Shown here in pieces: positions 50,333 through 57,965 of a DNA stretch of 64,000 nucleotides. Location of the stretch: assembly GCF_019947135.1 (NCBI RefSeq), contig NZ_JAGSHT010000023.1, positions 62,001 through 126,000 on the forward strand, given 5' to 3'. The notes beneath the pieces are model-generated. The model had not been told where the DNA came from. It made no database searches and saw only the letters and a list, made by a program, of their open reading frames with translations. This DNA is from Occultella gossypii (lineage in GTDB: Bacteria; Actinomycetota; Actinomycetes; Actinomycetales; Beutenbergiaceae). Position numbers and translations under genes: made by a program. Every line of letters starts with the position of its first letter. The stretch's first letter is position 1.

Positions 50333-52096
50333 ATGAATTCGGTGTGGGGACGAAGGGCCCTGCGTGCCGTCTGGGACTGCTTCAGTTGGGCGGCCGCCGT
50401 ACTACTCGTGGTCGGGGCGCGGTACGACTTCACCCTGCCCGATGACCTCTGGGCCTCGGTCGGTTGGTACGTCGCTGCGACCTGCGTGCTCCAGATCGGC
50501 GTCGGCACCGCGCTCATGCTGTACCGCGGCCGCTACCGGACCGCGAGCTTCGACGAGTCGATCGGCATGGCGGTCACCGCCGTCACCGTCGGGGCGCTCC
50601 TGGCGATCACCTTCGTGGTGCTGCTCGGCTCATCGTTTCCCCGCGCCGTAGCCGTCTTGACCCCGCCCATCGCACTGCTATTCATGGGCGCGGGCCGCTG
50701 GATGTATCGGGCGAGCACGAGCTGGCAGAAGAACTCCCGGGTGCGCAACAAGCCGGTGCTCATCTACGGGGCTGGGGATGCCGGGCATCAGTTGATCCGG
50801 CTGATCGCTACCGACGACGCGACTCAGTACCGGGTGGTCGGGTTCATCGACGACGACAAGGCCAAGAGGAATCTCAGGCTGGTGGGCGTGCCGGTGCTCG
50901 GCCGCCGTGAGCACCTCCTCGATGTCGCGGCGAAGACCGGCGCCACCACCGTGATCTTCGCCGTAACGAACGCGGACGCAGCGACCATCAGGGAGATCTC
51001 CGACGTGGTGGTGGGTGGCGGGCTCAAGTTCCTGGTGCTGCCGCCCCTGACCGACCTGATCGGCGGGCGCGTCCGTCTCAGTGACGTCCGGGAGGTCGAG
51101 GTGAGCGACATCCTCGGGCGCCGTCAGATCAAGACCGACATCGACTCGATCGCCGGCTACCTCACCGGGCGTCGGGTGCTGATCACGGGCGCGGGTGGTT
51201 CGATCGGCTCCGAGCTCGCGCGGCAGGTACACCGGTTCGGCCCTGCCGAACTGACCATGCTCGATCGCGACGAGTCCGCGCTGCACGGCGTCCAGCTCTC
51301 GATCTACGGGCGGGGCCTGCTCGACACGCCCGACGTGGTGCTCTGCGACATCCGTGACGAGGATGCGCTGCGAAAGGTGTTCGCGGCCCGGCGCCCGGAG
51401 GTCATTCTGCACACGGCAGCGCTCAAGCACCTGCCGATGCTCGAGCAGTATCCGGAGGAGGCATGGAAGACCAACGTCCTCGGAACCCTCAATGTGCTCC
51501 GGCTCGCGGACGAGTACGACGTACGGCAGTTCGTCAACATCTCCACCGACAAGGCAGCAGATCCGAGCAGCGTCCTCGGCCACACGAAGCGGATCGCGGA
51601 GCAGTTGACGGCATGGCAGGCGGCGCGGGCCGATGGCACATACCTCTCGGTCCGGTTCGGCAACGTGCTCGGTTCCCGCGGATCCATGCTCCATGCGTTC
51701 AGCGCGCAGATCGCCAAGGGCGGGCCCGTCACGGTCACGCATCCCGAGATCACGCGCTACTTCATGACGATCCCCGAGGCGTGCGAACTCACGATCCAGG
51801 CCGCCGCGATCGGACGCGACGGCGAGGTCCTCGTCCTCGACATGGGTGAACCGGTCAGCATCCTCGACGTCGCCAAGCGCATGATCGCGAACTCCGGGAA
51901 GCGGATCGAGATCACGTTCACGGGGCTTCGCGACGGCGAGAAGATGCACGAAGTCCTCATCGGCCGGGCGGAAGCCGACGTCCGGCCGTTCCATCCCCTG
52001 ATCACGCACGTCCCGGTGCCGCCACTGGCGCCGGAGGGCCTGCCGGCGGTCCAGTCACCTGCCGCAACGGAGGCCGTCGAGCACCGCGCCCGCTAG
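50333..52096 (+). CDS. UDP-sugar 4,6-dehydratase, PglF/WbpM/CapD-like
   Basis: The 587-residue protein has four N-terminal membrane helices, a CoA-binding-like Rossmann domain (VLIYGAGDAGHQLI near residue 141) and a C-terminal SDR domain with GAGGSIGSELARQ near 285. The catalytic region reads FVNISTDKAADPSSVLGHTKR, the membrane-bound dehydratase version. Such enzymes make UDP-4-keto-6-deoxy-GlcNAc, the first step to bacillosamine or related diamino sugars. The aminotransferase, acetyltransferase and phosphoglycosyl transferase needed next are encoded at 54.3-56.7 kb. ATG 50333; a GGGGAATGAG stretch stands upstream but at poor spacing. It ends before a hairpin shared with the convergent repeat-protein gene. 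Confidence 0.9.
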   Translation: MNSVWGRRALRAVWDCFSWAAAVLLVVGARYDFTLPDDLWASVGWYVAATCVLQIGVGTALMLYRGRYRTASFDESIGMAVTAVTVGALLAITFVVLLGSSFPRAVAVLTPPIALLFMGAGRWMYRASTSWQKNSRVRNKPVLIYGAGDAGHQLIRLIATDDATQYRVVGFIDDDKAKRNLRLVGVPVLGRREHLLDVAAKTGATTVIFAVTNADAATIREISDVVVGGGLKFLVLPPLTDLIGGRVRLSDVREVEVSDILGRRQIKTDIDSIAGYLTGRRVLITGAGGSIGSELARQVHRFGPAELTMLDRDESALHGVQLSIYGRGLLDTPDVVLCDIRDEDALRKVFAARRPEVILHTAALKHLPMLEQYPEEAWKTNVLGTLNVLRLADEYDVRQFVNISTDKAADPSSVLGHTKRIAEQLTAWQAARADGTYLSVRFGNVLGSRGSMLHAFSAQIAKGGPVTVTHPEITRYFMTIPEACELTIQAAAIGRDGEVLVLDMGEPVSILDVAKRMIANSGKRIEITFTGLRDGEKMHEVLIGRAEADVRPFHPLITHVPVPPLAPEGLPAVQSPAATEAVEHRAR

Positions 52097-52160
52097 TCAC
52101 CGTCGCTTGGGGCACCAGGCCATCTCAGGGGCAGAACCGAGCGGCGACCAGAAGACGAAA

Positions 52161-52204
52161 GGGCTCGTGTGGACACATCCAAGAGGACATGTCCACACGA
52201 GCCC
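52161..52204. terminator. Bidirectional terminator between dehydratase and repeat-protein genes
   Basis: Perfect 15-base arms (GGGCTCGTGTGGACA and complement) around a 14-base loop lie between two convergent stops. Confidence 0.75.
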
Positions 52205-52216
52205 GCGACCCGCAGG

Positions 52217-52552
52217 TCAGATCAGTTCGTCGCCCCAGCCGTTGCGGATGAGCTCATCGCCCCAACCTGCGCGGATGAGCTCGTCACCCCAACCGTTGCG
52301 GATGAGTTCGTCCCCCCAGCCCGCACGGATGAGCTCGTCGCCCCAACCGTTGCGGATCAGTTCGTCCCCCCAGCCCGCACGGATGAGCTCGTCGCCCCAA
52401 CCGTTGCGGATCAATTCGTCGCCCCAGCCCGTGGCGACGGTGTCGTCGGATTGCGTGGCAGCGATGGCCGCTGGTCCGACGGCAACGAGTCCGAGTGCGG
52501 TCGCAGCAGCGACGGCGGCAATTCGGAATCTCAGACGGAAGGTCTTCTTCAT
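52217..52552 (-). CDS. Secreted GWGDELI nine-residue repeat protein
   Basis: The 111-residue protein begins MKKTFRLRFR, a Sec signal peptide (hydrophobic AAVAAATALGLVAVGPAAIA with cleavage near residue 31-33), and then consists of almost nothing but repeats: seven copies of GWGDELIR(N/A) and a final GWGDELI at the stop. The ninth residue alternates strictly N, A, N, A. The short spacer before the repeats is ATQSDDTVAT. Each repeat has one Trp, two acidic residues and one Arg, so the net charge is negative. No sortase motif, lipobox or Cys is present. An ideal AAAGGAG lies before the ATG. I know no characterised relative; structural surface fibre, adhesin or antimicrobial are guesses. Confidence 0.85.
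   Translation of the reverse strand: MKKTFRLRFRIAAVAAATALGLVAVGPAAIAATQSDDTVATGWGDELIRNGWGDELIRAGWGDELIRNGWGDELIRAGWGDELIRNGWGDELIRAGWGDELIRNGWGDELI
52220..52429. repeat. 27-base coding repeats in a 54-base higher-order unit
   Basis: Eight coding repeats (seven of 27 bases, one of 21). N-type and A-type copies alternate, so the DNA repeats most exactly with period 54. Copies carry several synonymous differences (such as GAG/GAA, CTC/TTC contexts), so the arrangement is not a very recent expansion. Confidence 0.9.
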
Positions 52553-52701
52553 ATTCAGGCTCCTTTAGACGGGGTAAGGCGCGTGTGTCCACAAATGTGG
52601 CTTGCACGATCAAATCTACCCCAGCCCCCCCGTCCGGGCGAGCCCTCCGTATCACACTGAGCGGGTGAATCACCAACCGGCGTGTTGCCGGTCGAGGTGA
52701 C

Positions 52702-53544
52702 TCAGTCGACCGGCGCCTCCTCGGGCTTCGGCTCCGCGTCGGGCCCACTCGGCGCCGACTGCTCGATGGCGACGACCTCGATGTCGGTCTCGTCCAGGTG
52801 TGGCGCACTCTGCTGCCACTCGTGGCCCTGCGCCGGGACATCGGTCTCGGAGTGGGCACCGCAGCCGTGATCGAGGGCGACGACCTTGCCGTCGTCGGGC
52901 GACCACTCGTTGGCGCAGACCCCGAACACGGTGCCGAGCGACCCGGCGATCCGCACAATGAAGCCGCACTCGGCGCAGTTCGCGCCGGCGGCCTTGGTGC
53001 CCGCCGTGTCCGGCCCTTGGGAGCCCTCGTACCAGCGGCTGGCCGCGGCATCGATCGCCTTGCGGTTCATCACCCGGTCGCGTCCGAGACCCAGCTCCGC
53101 GATCGCGATCCGGTCCTCCTCCGGGTCCCCGGTGGCCAGGTAGCCCGGCTCGAGCCGCTCGTCCTCCGCCACGTACGGGAGCCGGTCGGTCGGCCCGAGG
53201 TCCCCGGGCGCCAGGCGGTCCGCCCAGGGCAGCCAGGCGGGGGCCAGCAGGGCACCGTCGCCAGGCAGGAGTCCGCTCTCGCAGATGGTCGCGGTCCGGG
53301 ACCGCGAGATCCGGGACATGGTCACGTACCAGCGCCAGCCCTCGTAGCCGGGCGAGGTGGCCGCGAAGTAGTGGGTCGCTAGCCGATCCGCCTCCAGCAC
53401 CATGCCGAGGTGGTCGCCGACGTCCTTCGCACCCCCCTCGAGCAGTGCCTCGCGGGCCTGGTCGACGGCGGCTGCAAGGACGGCGTCCTTGGCGGGCCGG
53501 CGGGCGCTGGTGGTGGTTGAGGGCACAGTGAAGGTCTCCGTCAT
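52702..53544 (-). CDS. DUF3027 family protein
   Basis: The 280-residue protein matches actinobacterial DUF3027: an N-terminal helix (DAVLAAAVDQAREALLEGGAKDVGDHLG), a central beta part with YFAATSPGYEGWRWYVTMSR, LLPGDGALLAPAWLPWADRLAPGDLGPTD, a helix with LSELGLGRDRVM-like sequence and a C-terminal zinc-ribbon-like end with CAECGF, CANEWSPDDGKVVALDHGCGAHSETD. The last 40 residues are acidic and disordered. Function is unknown; in actinobacteria the gene regularly follows a cold-shock-domain gene, as here (five-base gap), which hints at an RNA-related or stress-related role. ATG 53544. Confidence 0.88.
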   Translation of the reverse strand: MTETFTVPSTTTSARRPAKDAVLAAAVDQAREALLEGGAKDVGDHLGMVLEADRLATHYFAATSPGYEGWRWYVTMSRISRSRTATICESGLLPGDGALLAPAWLPWADRLAPGDLGPTDRLPYVAEDERLEPGYLATGDPEEDRIAIAELGLGRDRVMNRKAIDAAASRWYEGSQGPDTAGTKAAGANCAECGFIVRIAGSLGTVFGVCANEWSPDDGKVVALDHGCGAHSETDVPAQGHEWQQSAPHLDETDIEVVAIEQSAPSGPDAEPKPEEAPVD

Positions 53545-53549
53545 GGGTC

Positions 53550-53933
53550 TCAGGCGTCGAACTCGTCGGCCACGACGCGCAGCATCTGGGCCACCTTGGT
53601 GGCCTCGGCCTTGTCCGGGTAGCGGCCGGCGCGGAGCTTGTTGCCGGCGCGGTCGAGCAGTTTGATGAGGTCCTCGACGATCGGGCCCATGTCCTCGGCG
53701 GGACGACGGTGGGCCCGCGCCACGGACGGGGCGGCGTCGAGCACCCGCACCGAGAGCGCCTGGAGGCCGCGGCGGCCGTCGGCAACACCGAACTCCAGAC
53801 GCGTGCCGGGCTTGGGGGCCGGGGTGTCAGGGGGCATCGCGGAGGCGTGCAGGAAGACCTCGCCGCCGTCGTCGGAGGCGATGAAGCCGAAGCCGCGGTC
53901 GGCGTCGAAGAACTTGACCTTGCCGGTGGGCAC
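53550..53933 (-). CDS. Cold-shock domain protein with C-terminal extension
   Basis: The 127-residue protein has an N-terminal cold-shock domain (residues 1-65) with both RNA-binding motifs, GKVKFFDADRGFGFI and EVFLHASAM, and then a helical extension of about 60 residues (DLIKLLDRAGNKLRAGRYPDKAEATKVAQMLRVVADEFDA) that ordinary CspA-type proteins lack. It should bind single-stranded nucleic acid; the extension may mediate protein contact, perhaps with the DUF3027 protein made from the same transcript. The start is GTG 53933 with AGGGATC upstream. Such longer cold-shock proteins are common in actinobacteria. Confidence 0.92.
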   Translation of the reverse strand: MPTGKVKFFDADRGFGFIASDDGGEVFLHASAMPPDTPAPKPGTRLEFGVADGRRGLQALSVRVLDAAPSVARAHRRPAEDMGPIVEDLIKLLDRAGNKLRAGRYPDKAEATKVAQMLRVVADEFDA

Positions 53934-54211
53934 GAAGATCCCTGACTCTCTTGGTTCGTAGTGCGGGCGCGCCGAAGTGCGCTCGCAGACATGGTGCGGA
54001 GCCCAGTTTACCCGGACGCCCCGGCGACACCGAGCCAATGCCGTAATGACGTCCTTGCCCGGGTGGACGCCCGTACTGCGAACCGGGCGCGCCCAGGAAT
54101 GCGACCTCCCCGGTGAGCGGTAGCCTGAAAATGAGGGCCCCACTCCGCATCCACCACAGATGGGGGCCATAGACCTTCGGGGAGTCTAGACGGGAAGGAC
54201 CACAGCTTCCG
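53934..54211. other. Intergenic promoter region before the polysaccharide operon
   Basis: The gap between the divergent cold-shock gene and the aminotransferase operon is 349 bases. It contains a possible -10 (TAGCCT, near 54121) and a G/C-rich AGGACC/GGTCC-type hairpin just before the micro-ORF, but no protein-coding frame I trust apart from that micro-ORF. No known operator is recognisable. Confidence 0.35.
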
Positions 54212-54286
54212 ATGTACGCGATGCATGGAGACCCGAACCTGAGCAAGGTGGCCCACGGTCCCTCCGGCCAGGGTAGAGCGATGTGA
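54212..54286 (+). CDS. 24-residue micro-ORF overlapping the aminotransferase start
   Basis: The frame ATG TAC GCG ... to TGA (54284-54286) encodes 24 residues (MYAMHGDPNLSKVAHG...). Its stop overlaps the aminotransferase GTG by four bases (GTGA), and a GGAAGGA lies about 13 bases upstream of its ATG, inside a small hairpin. Since the aminotransferase has only a weak ribosome binding site of its own, coupled translation is plausible. No similarity to known peptides; it may be fortuitous. Confidence 0.3.
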   Translation: MYAMHGDPNLSKVAHGPSGQGRAM

Positions 54287-55440
54287 ACGCCCGCATCCAT
54301 CTGTCGCCGCCAGACGTCGGCGCGGATGAGGAGGCAGCGGTCCTCAGCGCGCTCCGGTCCGGCTGGATCGCGCCGCTCGGGCCGCACGTCGACGAGTTCG
54401 AGAGCGACCTCGCCGCGCTCACCGAACGGAAGCATGCCGTCGCATTGTCTTCCGGGACCGCCGCGCTCCATTTGGGACTACTCACGCTCGGCGTTGGGGA
54501 ACGAGACTCGGTGATCACCTCGACGTTGACGTTCGCAGCAACGGCCAACGCAATCGTGTACACGGGTGCCCGGCCAGTGTTCGTTGACGCCGACAGGACA
54601 GGCAACATGAATCCTGCCATCCTTCGACATGCGATCGAAGACCAGGAGCATCGCGGCCGACGGGTAGCCGCAATCCTACCGGTTGACCTCTTTGGAAAGA
54701 TGGCAGATCACGAATCTATAGGCAATATCGCAAACGAGTTCACGATCCCCGTGTTGACTGATGCAGCAGAATCGTTGGGTGCTTTGAGAGAAGGACGGCG
54801 TGCGGGTTCGACCGGCAACGCCGCCGCGGTGTCATTCAATGGCAACAAGATCATCACTACTTCCGGCGGCGGAGCATTGCTCACTGACGATGGCGCCATA
54901 GCACAACGTGTCCGGTATCTTGCGACCCAGGCGCGCCAGCCCACTCGACACTACGAGCACGTCGATATCGGATACAACTATCGCCTCTCGAACCTGCTCG
55001 CCGCATTGGGAAGTAGCCAATTGCGCCGACTGCCCGCGATGATAGAGCGGCGTCGAGCTCACCGCCTGATGTATCGTGAAATGTTTCGCGAGGTCCCTGG
55101 AGTGAGCGTCTTTGGTGGACCCGATGGTTCAAACGGCAGCGAAACCACTCAGGACAACTTCTGGCTCACGACAATCGTGGTTGACACCGAGACCGCTGGC
55201 TGGAGCGCTAACGACCTCATCACGCACCTGGAGGGCGCCGATATAGAAGCTCGCCCGATCTGGAAGCCGATGCATCTCCAGCCCGTATTCGCAAGCAACG
55301 ACCGTTACGTCGATGGCACCAGTGAGTCGTTCTTCGAGCGCGGACTTTCCCTACCGAGCGGTTCATCTCTCGGACCGCCCGACACCCAACGGATACGTAC
55401 GGCGGTCGAGAGGTTTCTGGAGGGTGGCCGAAGAACATGA
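54283..55440 (+). CDS. DegT/DnrJ/EryC1 aminotransferase, PglE-like
   Basis: The 385-residue PLP enzyme belongs to sugar aminotransferases. It has the opening LSPPDVGADEEAAVLSALRSGWIAPLGPHVDEFE, the cofactor segment ALSSGTAALHLGLLTLGVG, the Asp before AAESLGA (DAAESLG) and the Schiff-base Lys near residue 188 in SFNGNKIITTSGGG. This set is typical of UDP-4-keto-6-deoxysugar 4-aminotransferases such as PglE, which would follow the dehydratase at 50.3 kb on the way to a diamino sugar. GTG 54283 with weak AGGG; overlapped by an upstream micro-ORF. First gene of a nine-gene overlapping operon. Confidence 0.9.
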   Translation: MNARIHLSPPDVGADEEAAVLSALRSGWIAPLGPHVDEFESDLAALTERKHAVALSSGTAALHLGLLTLGVGERDSVITSTLTFAATANAIVYTGARPVFVDADRTGNMNPAILRHAIEDQEHRGRRVAAILPVDLFGKMADHESIGNIANEFTIPVLTDAAESLGALREGRRAGSTGNAAAVSFNGNKIITTSGGGALLTDDGAIAQRVRYLATQARQPTRHYEHVDIGYNYRLSNLLAALGSSQLRRLPAMIERRRAHRLMYREMFREVPGVSVFGGPDGSNGSETTQDNFWLTTIVVDTETAGWSANDLITHLEGADIEARPIWKPMHLQPVFASNDRYVDGTSESFFERGLSLPSGSSLGPPDTQRIRTAVERFLEGGRRT

Positions 55441-56054
55441 GGTCCAGCCGATACGCACCGATCAAACGTTTCGGAGATGTCATCCTGTCCGCACTGGCTC
55501 TGGTTCTCACTGGGCCACTACAACTCACACTCGCCTGCCTCCTGGCAGCGACCCAAGGTCGCCCGGTACTTTTTCGGCAACCACGCCCGGGACTCGCCGA
55601 GGAAGAATTTGTTCTCGTCAAGTTCCGAACCATGCGCGACCCAGTGTATGAGCACGAACCGGACGCGCTTCGGATCACGCGAATCGGCCGAATCCTGCGC
55701 GAGACCAGTCTCGACGAGTTGCCGAGCTTCTACAACGTCCTAGTCGGGAACATGAGTATCGTCGGGCCACGCCCGCTTCTGCCGGAGTACCTACCGCTAT
55801 ACACCAACGATCAGCGACGTCGGCACGACGTTCGGCCCGGAATCACCGGATTTGCCCAGCTGGCTGGCCGAAACGCCGTACCATGGACCAGACGGATGGA
55901 GCTTGACGTGGAGTATGTCGAGCGCATGTCGGCTTTCCTCGACGCGTCCATCGCCGTGCGGACGCTGTACCTTGTTATACGTCGACGGGGAGTTTCCGAA
56001 CCTGGGCATGCGACCTCGAGCCGATTCGACGAAGGGCCGCGCACGCATGGCTGA
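55437..56054 (+). CDS. Phosphoglycosyl transferase (PglC/WbaP-type sugar transferase)
   Basis: The 205-residue protein is a small monotopic initiating transferase of the PglC family. It has the N-terminal re-entrant hydrophobic helix (about residues 12-38), the catalytic VKFRTMRDP, the Asp-Glu pair in TSLDELPSFYNVLVGNMSIVGPRPLLPEYLPLY, and the RPGITGFAQLAGRNAVPW segment. It transfers a sugar-phosphate from UDP-sugar to undecaprenyl phosphate, priming the lipid-linked glycan. With the other Pgl-type genes this sugar is likely di-N-acetylbacillosamine or a relative. ATG 55437 overlaps the aminotransferase stop (ATGA). Confidence 0.93.
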   Translation: MRSSRYAPIKRFGDVILSALALVLTGPLQLTLACLLAATQGRPVLFRQPRPGLAEEEFVLVKFRTMRDPVYEHEPDALRITRIGRILRETSLDELPSFYNVLVGNMSIVGPRPLLPEYLPLYTNDQRRRHDVRPGITGFAQLAGRNAVPWTRRMELDVEYVERMSAFLDASIAVRTLYLVIRRRGVSEPGHATSSRFDEGPRTHG

Positions 56055-56691
56055 CGGAACCGTGGTCTTCGGAGCCTCTGGATTCGGTCGGGAGGCGATC
56101 GACGTGATCCTCGATATCCGGGCCGCCGACCCGATGGCGTTACCACCACTCCTCGGCGTGATGGACGATCGTCCGAACGGACGGAGTCTCGAGAAACTCG
56201 CGGGTATCGGAGTGCCTTACCTCGGCCCCATCGCTCGATGGTCGGAGTACCAGGGCTCGGCACACTATGTCGTCGGCATCGGCGACCCTCGAACTCGGTA
56301 CGACGTGGTTTCGCGGACAGACCCGTCTTCCGAGAGCGCGGCGACAATCGTGCACCCGTCAGCAACCGTGGGCCACGCCACGCACTTGGGCCGCGGCGTG
56401 ATCGTCTGCGCCGGTGTGCAGATCTCAAACAATGTGACACTCGGCGAGCACGTCCACATCAACCCGAATGCCACAGTGGGTCACGACGCCCGTCTCCTTG
56501 ACTTTGTCTCCATCAATCCCGGAGCGGTCATCTCCGGCGACTGCCTCATAGGCGATCGAGTGCTTGTCGGTGCCAACGCCACAGTGCTTCAAGGTCTCGA
56601 GATCGGCGCGGAGGCGATCGTGGGCGCCGCAGCGTGCGTTGTTCGTGACGTCTCGGCAGGACGCACGGTCAAGGGCGTACCCGCCGTATGA
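56047..56691 (+). CDS. Sugar O/N-acyltransferase, PglD/NeuD-like
   Basis: The 214-residue protein has an N-terminal Rossmann-like sugar-binding part (VVFGASGFGREAIDVI) and a left-handed beta-helix of hexapeptide repeats from about residue 97 (PSATVGHATHLGRGVIVCAGVQISNNVTLGEHVHINPNATVGHD and further). The catalytic His in TVGHDARL fits PglD, which N-acetylates UDP-4-amino-6-deoxysugar using acetyl-CoA; NeuD/PerB-type enzymes are alternatives. The ATG at 56047 overlaps the PglC-like stop by eight bases and has AAGGG upstream. A longer open frame upstream runs inside pglC in another frame and is not the real start. Confidence 0.9.
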   Translation: MADGTVVFGASGFGREAIDVILDIRAADPMALPPLLGVMDDRPNGRSLEKLAGIGVPYLGPIARWSEYQGSAHYVVGIGDPRTRYDVVSRTDPSSESAATIVHPSATVGHATHLGRGVIVCAGVQISNNVTLGEHVHINPNATVGHDARLLDFVSINPGAVISGDCLIGDRVLVGANATVLQGLEIGAEAIVGAAACVVRDVSAGRTVKGVPAV

Positions 56692-57965
56692 AGCGTCCCA
56701 TCTCTCCCCGCCGCTCCACGGACTCGTCCGTGGGCGTCCGAGCCTCGGCCGAAGGCTCAAGGGCACCCTTGAGCACCGGGCACGCCATCGGGTTGGTCAC
56801 CATCTCCCGCTTCGGGACACTCGGCGTCTCTCTCGTCGGTGGCGTCCTCCTGGCTCGCTCCCTCGAGGTGCCGGCTCGTGGCGTGCTGTCTGTTTCAATC
56901 ACGCTCGTCTCCCTTCTGGCGTCCGTGGGCGCTGCCGGCCTCGAGACGGCCGCCCTACGGTCTGCGGGCGGCAGCGACGGCAGCGCCGTCCTCTACTCAT
57001 CGATCAGGCGCTCGGCGCTCGTCACATGTGCGTGCGTGCCAGTCTCGCTTGTGCTGCTCATGTTCAAAGTGCCCATCGCCGGCCTCCAGCCCTTGGAGGC
57101 AGCGATTGCGGTTCTGACCATTCCCGTCATTGTCCTGAGCCAGCTCCTCAGCAACTGCTCCCTCGGAATGAGGCGCTACCGCGTCTGGGTCGCCTCCACC
57201 GTCGGGACCGTCTCCGCCTATGTGATAGGAATCGCGGGCCTCACAATCGCCGGCGTCACGTCGCTCGGCGCATACCTCGCAGCTTTCGCTCTCGGCTATG
57301 TCTTCAGTGCAATGGTGCTCTTGACCTCATTACGAGGTGCGGCTAGAAGGCCATCTCGAGACGCCGCCAGCAGAGTCGCTGCCAGCGCCAGCCGCATGAC
57401 CGCAATCACGTTACTGCAGATGGTCTTCCTTCGCGTACACGCGCCACTTGTTCAAGCTCTCGGATCGAGCGGAGCTGCTGGCCTCCTCGCGGTTGCGACT
57501 CCACTGGTCGACGCCCTCTTGTTCCTTCCAGTCGCTGCCGGCCTCGTCCTTCTCCCCCGCTATGCGGCACAGAACCGCGGCTCAGCGAGACCGTTGCAGG
57601 ACGCGCTCAGGGTCTCTCTCATCACAGCACTCGGAGCGATTGCGCTCGGTCTCCTCGCACCTATCGTCGTACCGTTCCTCTATGGGGCGGACTACGCGGA
57701 CGCCTCCACACTCGTTCAATGGATGCTTCCCGGAGCCGTTGCATTTGCGTTCGCACGCGTGCTCCAGAGTCATCTCTTGGCGACCGAGAGTTACGCCACA
57801 CTCGTACTCGGAAGCCTACTCGCCGTCATCTTCTCAGTGGCAGTGCAACTCATCCTGTCGCCCCACCTCGGCGCTACGGGCGCCGCCATCGCTATAGCCG
57901 CTGGCTACGTCACAATGACGGTCACGTTCTCTATCGGATACGCACGGAGACCAGCGAATGCGTAG
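56688..57965 (+). CDS. Polysaccharide flippase (Wzx/MATE-like)
   Basis: The 425-residue membrane protein has about 12 hydrophobic helices and opens, after a basic Ser/Arg-rich tail of about 30 residues, with GLVTISRFGTLGVSLVGGVLLARSLEVPARGV, as in Wzx flippases. It should move the undecaprenyl-linked repeat unit across the membrane. The late motif FLYGADYADASTLVQWMLPGAVAF and the pattern of paired helices fit the MOP superfamily. Start ATG 56688 overlaps the acetyltransferase stop (ATGA). It has no ATPase partner, so a Wzx-type rather than ABC-type export route is expected. Confidence 0.87.
   Translation: MKRPISPRRSTDSSVGVRASAEGSRAPLSTGHAIGLVTISRFGTLGVSLVGGVLLARSLEVPARGVLSVSITLVSLLASVGAAGLETAALRSAGGSDGSAVLYSSIRRSALVTCACVPVSLVLLMFKVPIAGLQPLEAAIAVLTIPVIVLSQLLSNCSLGMRRYRVWVASTVGTVSAYVIGIAGLTIAGVTSLGAYLAAFALGYVFSAMVLLTSLRGAARRPSRDAASRVAASASRMTAITLLQMVFLRVHAPLVQALGSSGAAGLLAVATPLVDALLFLPVAAGLVLLPRYAAQNRGSARPLQDALRVSLITALGAIALGLLAPIVVPFLYGADYADASTLVQWMLPGAVAFAFARVLQSHLLATESYATLVLGSLLAVIFSVAVQLILSPHLGATGAAIAIAAGYVTMTVTFSIGYARRPANA

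Noticed and set aside
52220-52429. Regular repeats at first sight like a CRISPR array
   Set aside because: The repeats are contiguous, without unique spacers, and are in frame inside a secreted protein with a good ribosome binding site. No cas genes are present.
52217-52552. RiPP precursor (graspetide or lanthipeptide) reading of the repeat protein
   Set aside because: It has a Sec signal peptide instead of a RiPP leader, no Cys, and no ATP-grasp, LanM, radical-SAM or protease gene nearby.
52107-52568. Plus-strand open frame with Ser/Pro/Gln repeats opposite the GWGDELI gene
   Set aside because: It is the complement of the repeat protein, has no ribosome binding site and runs through the terminator hairpin.
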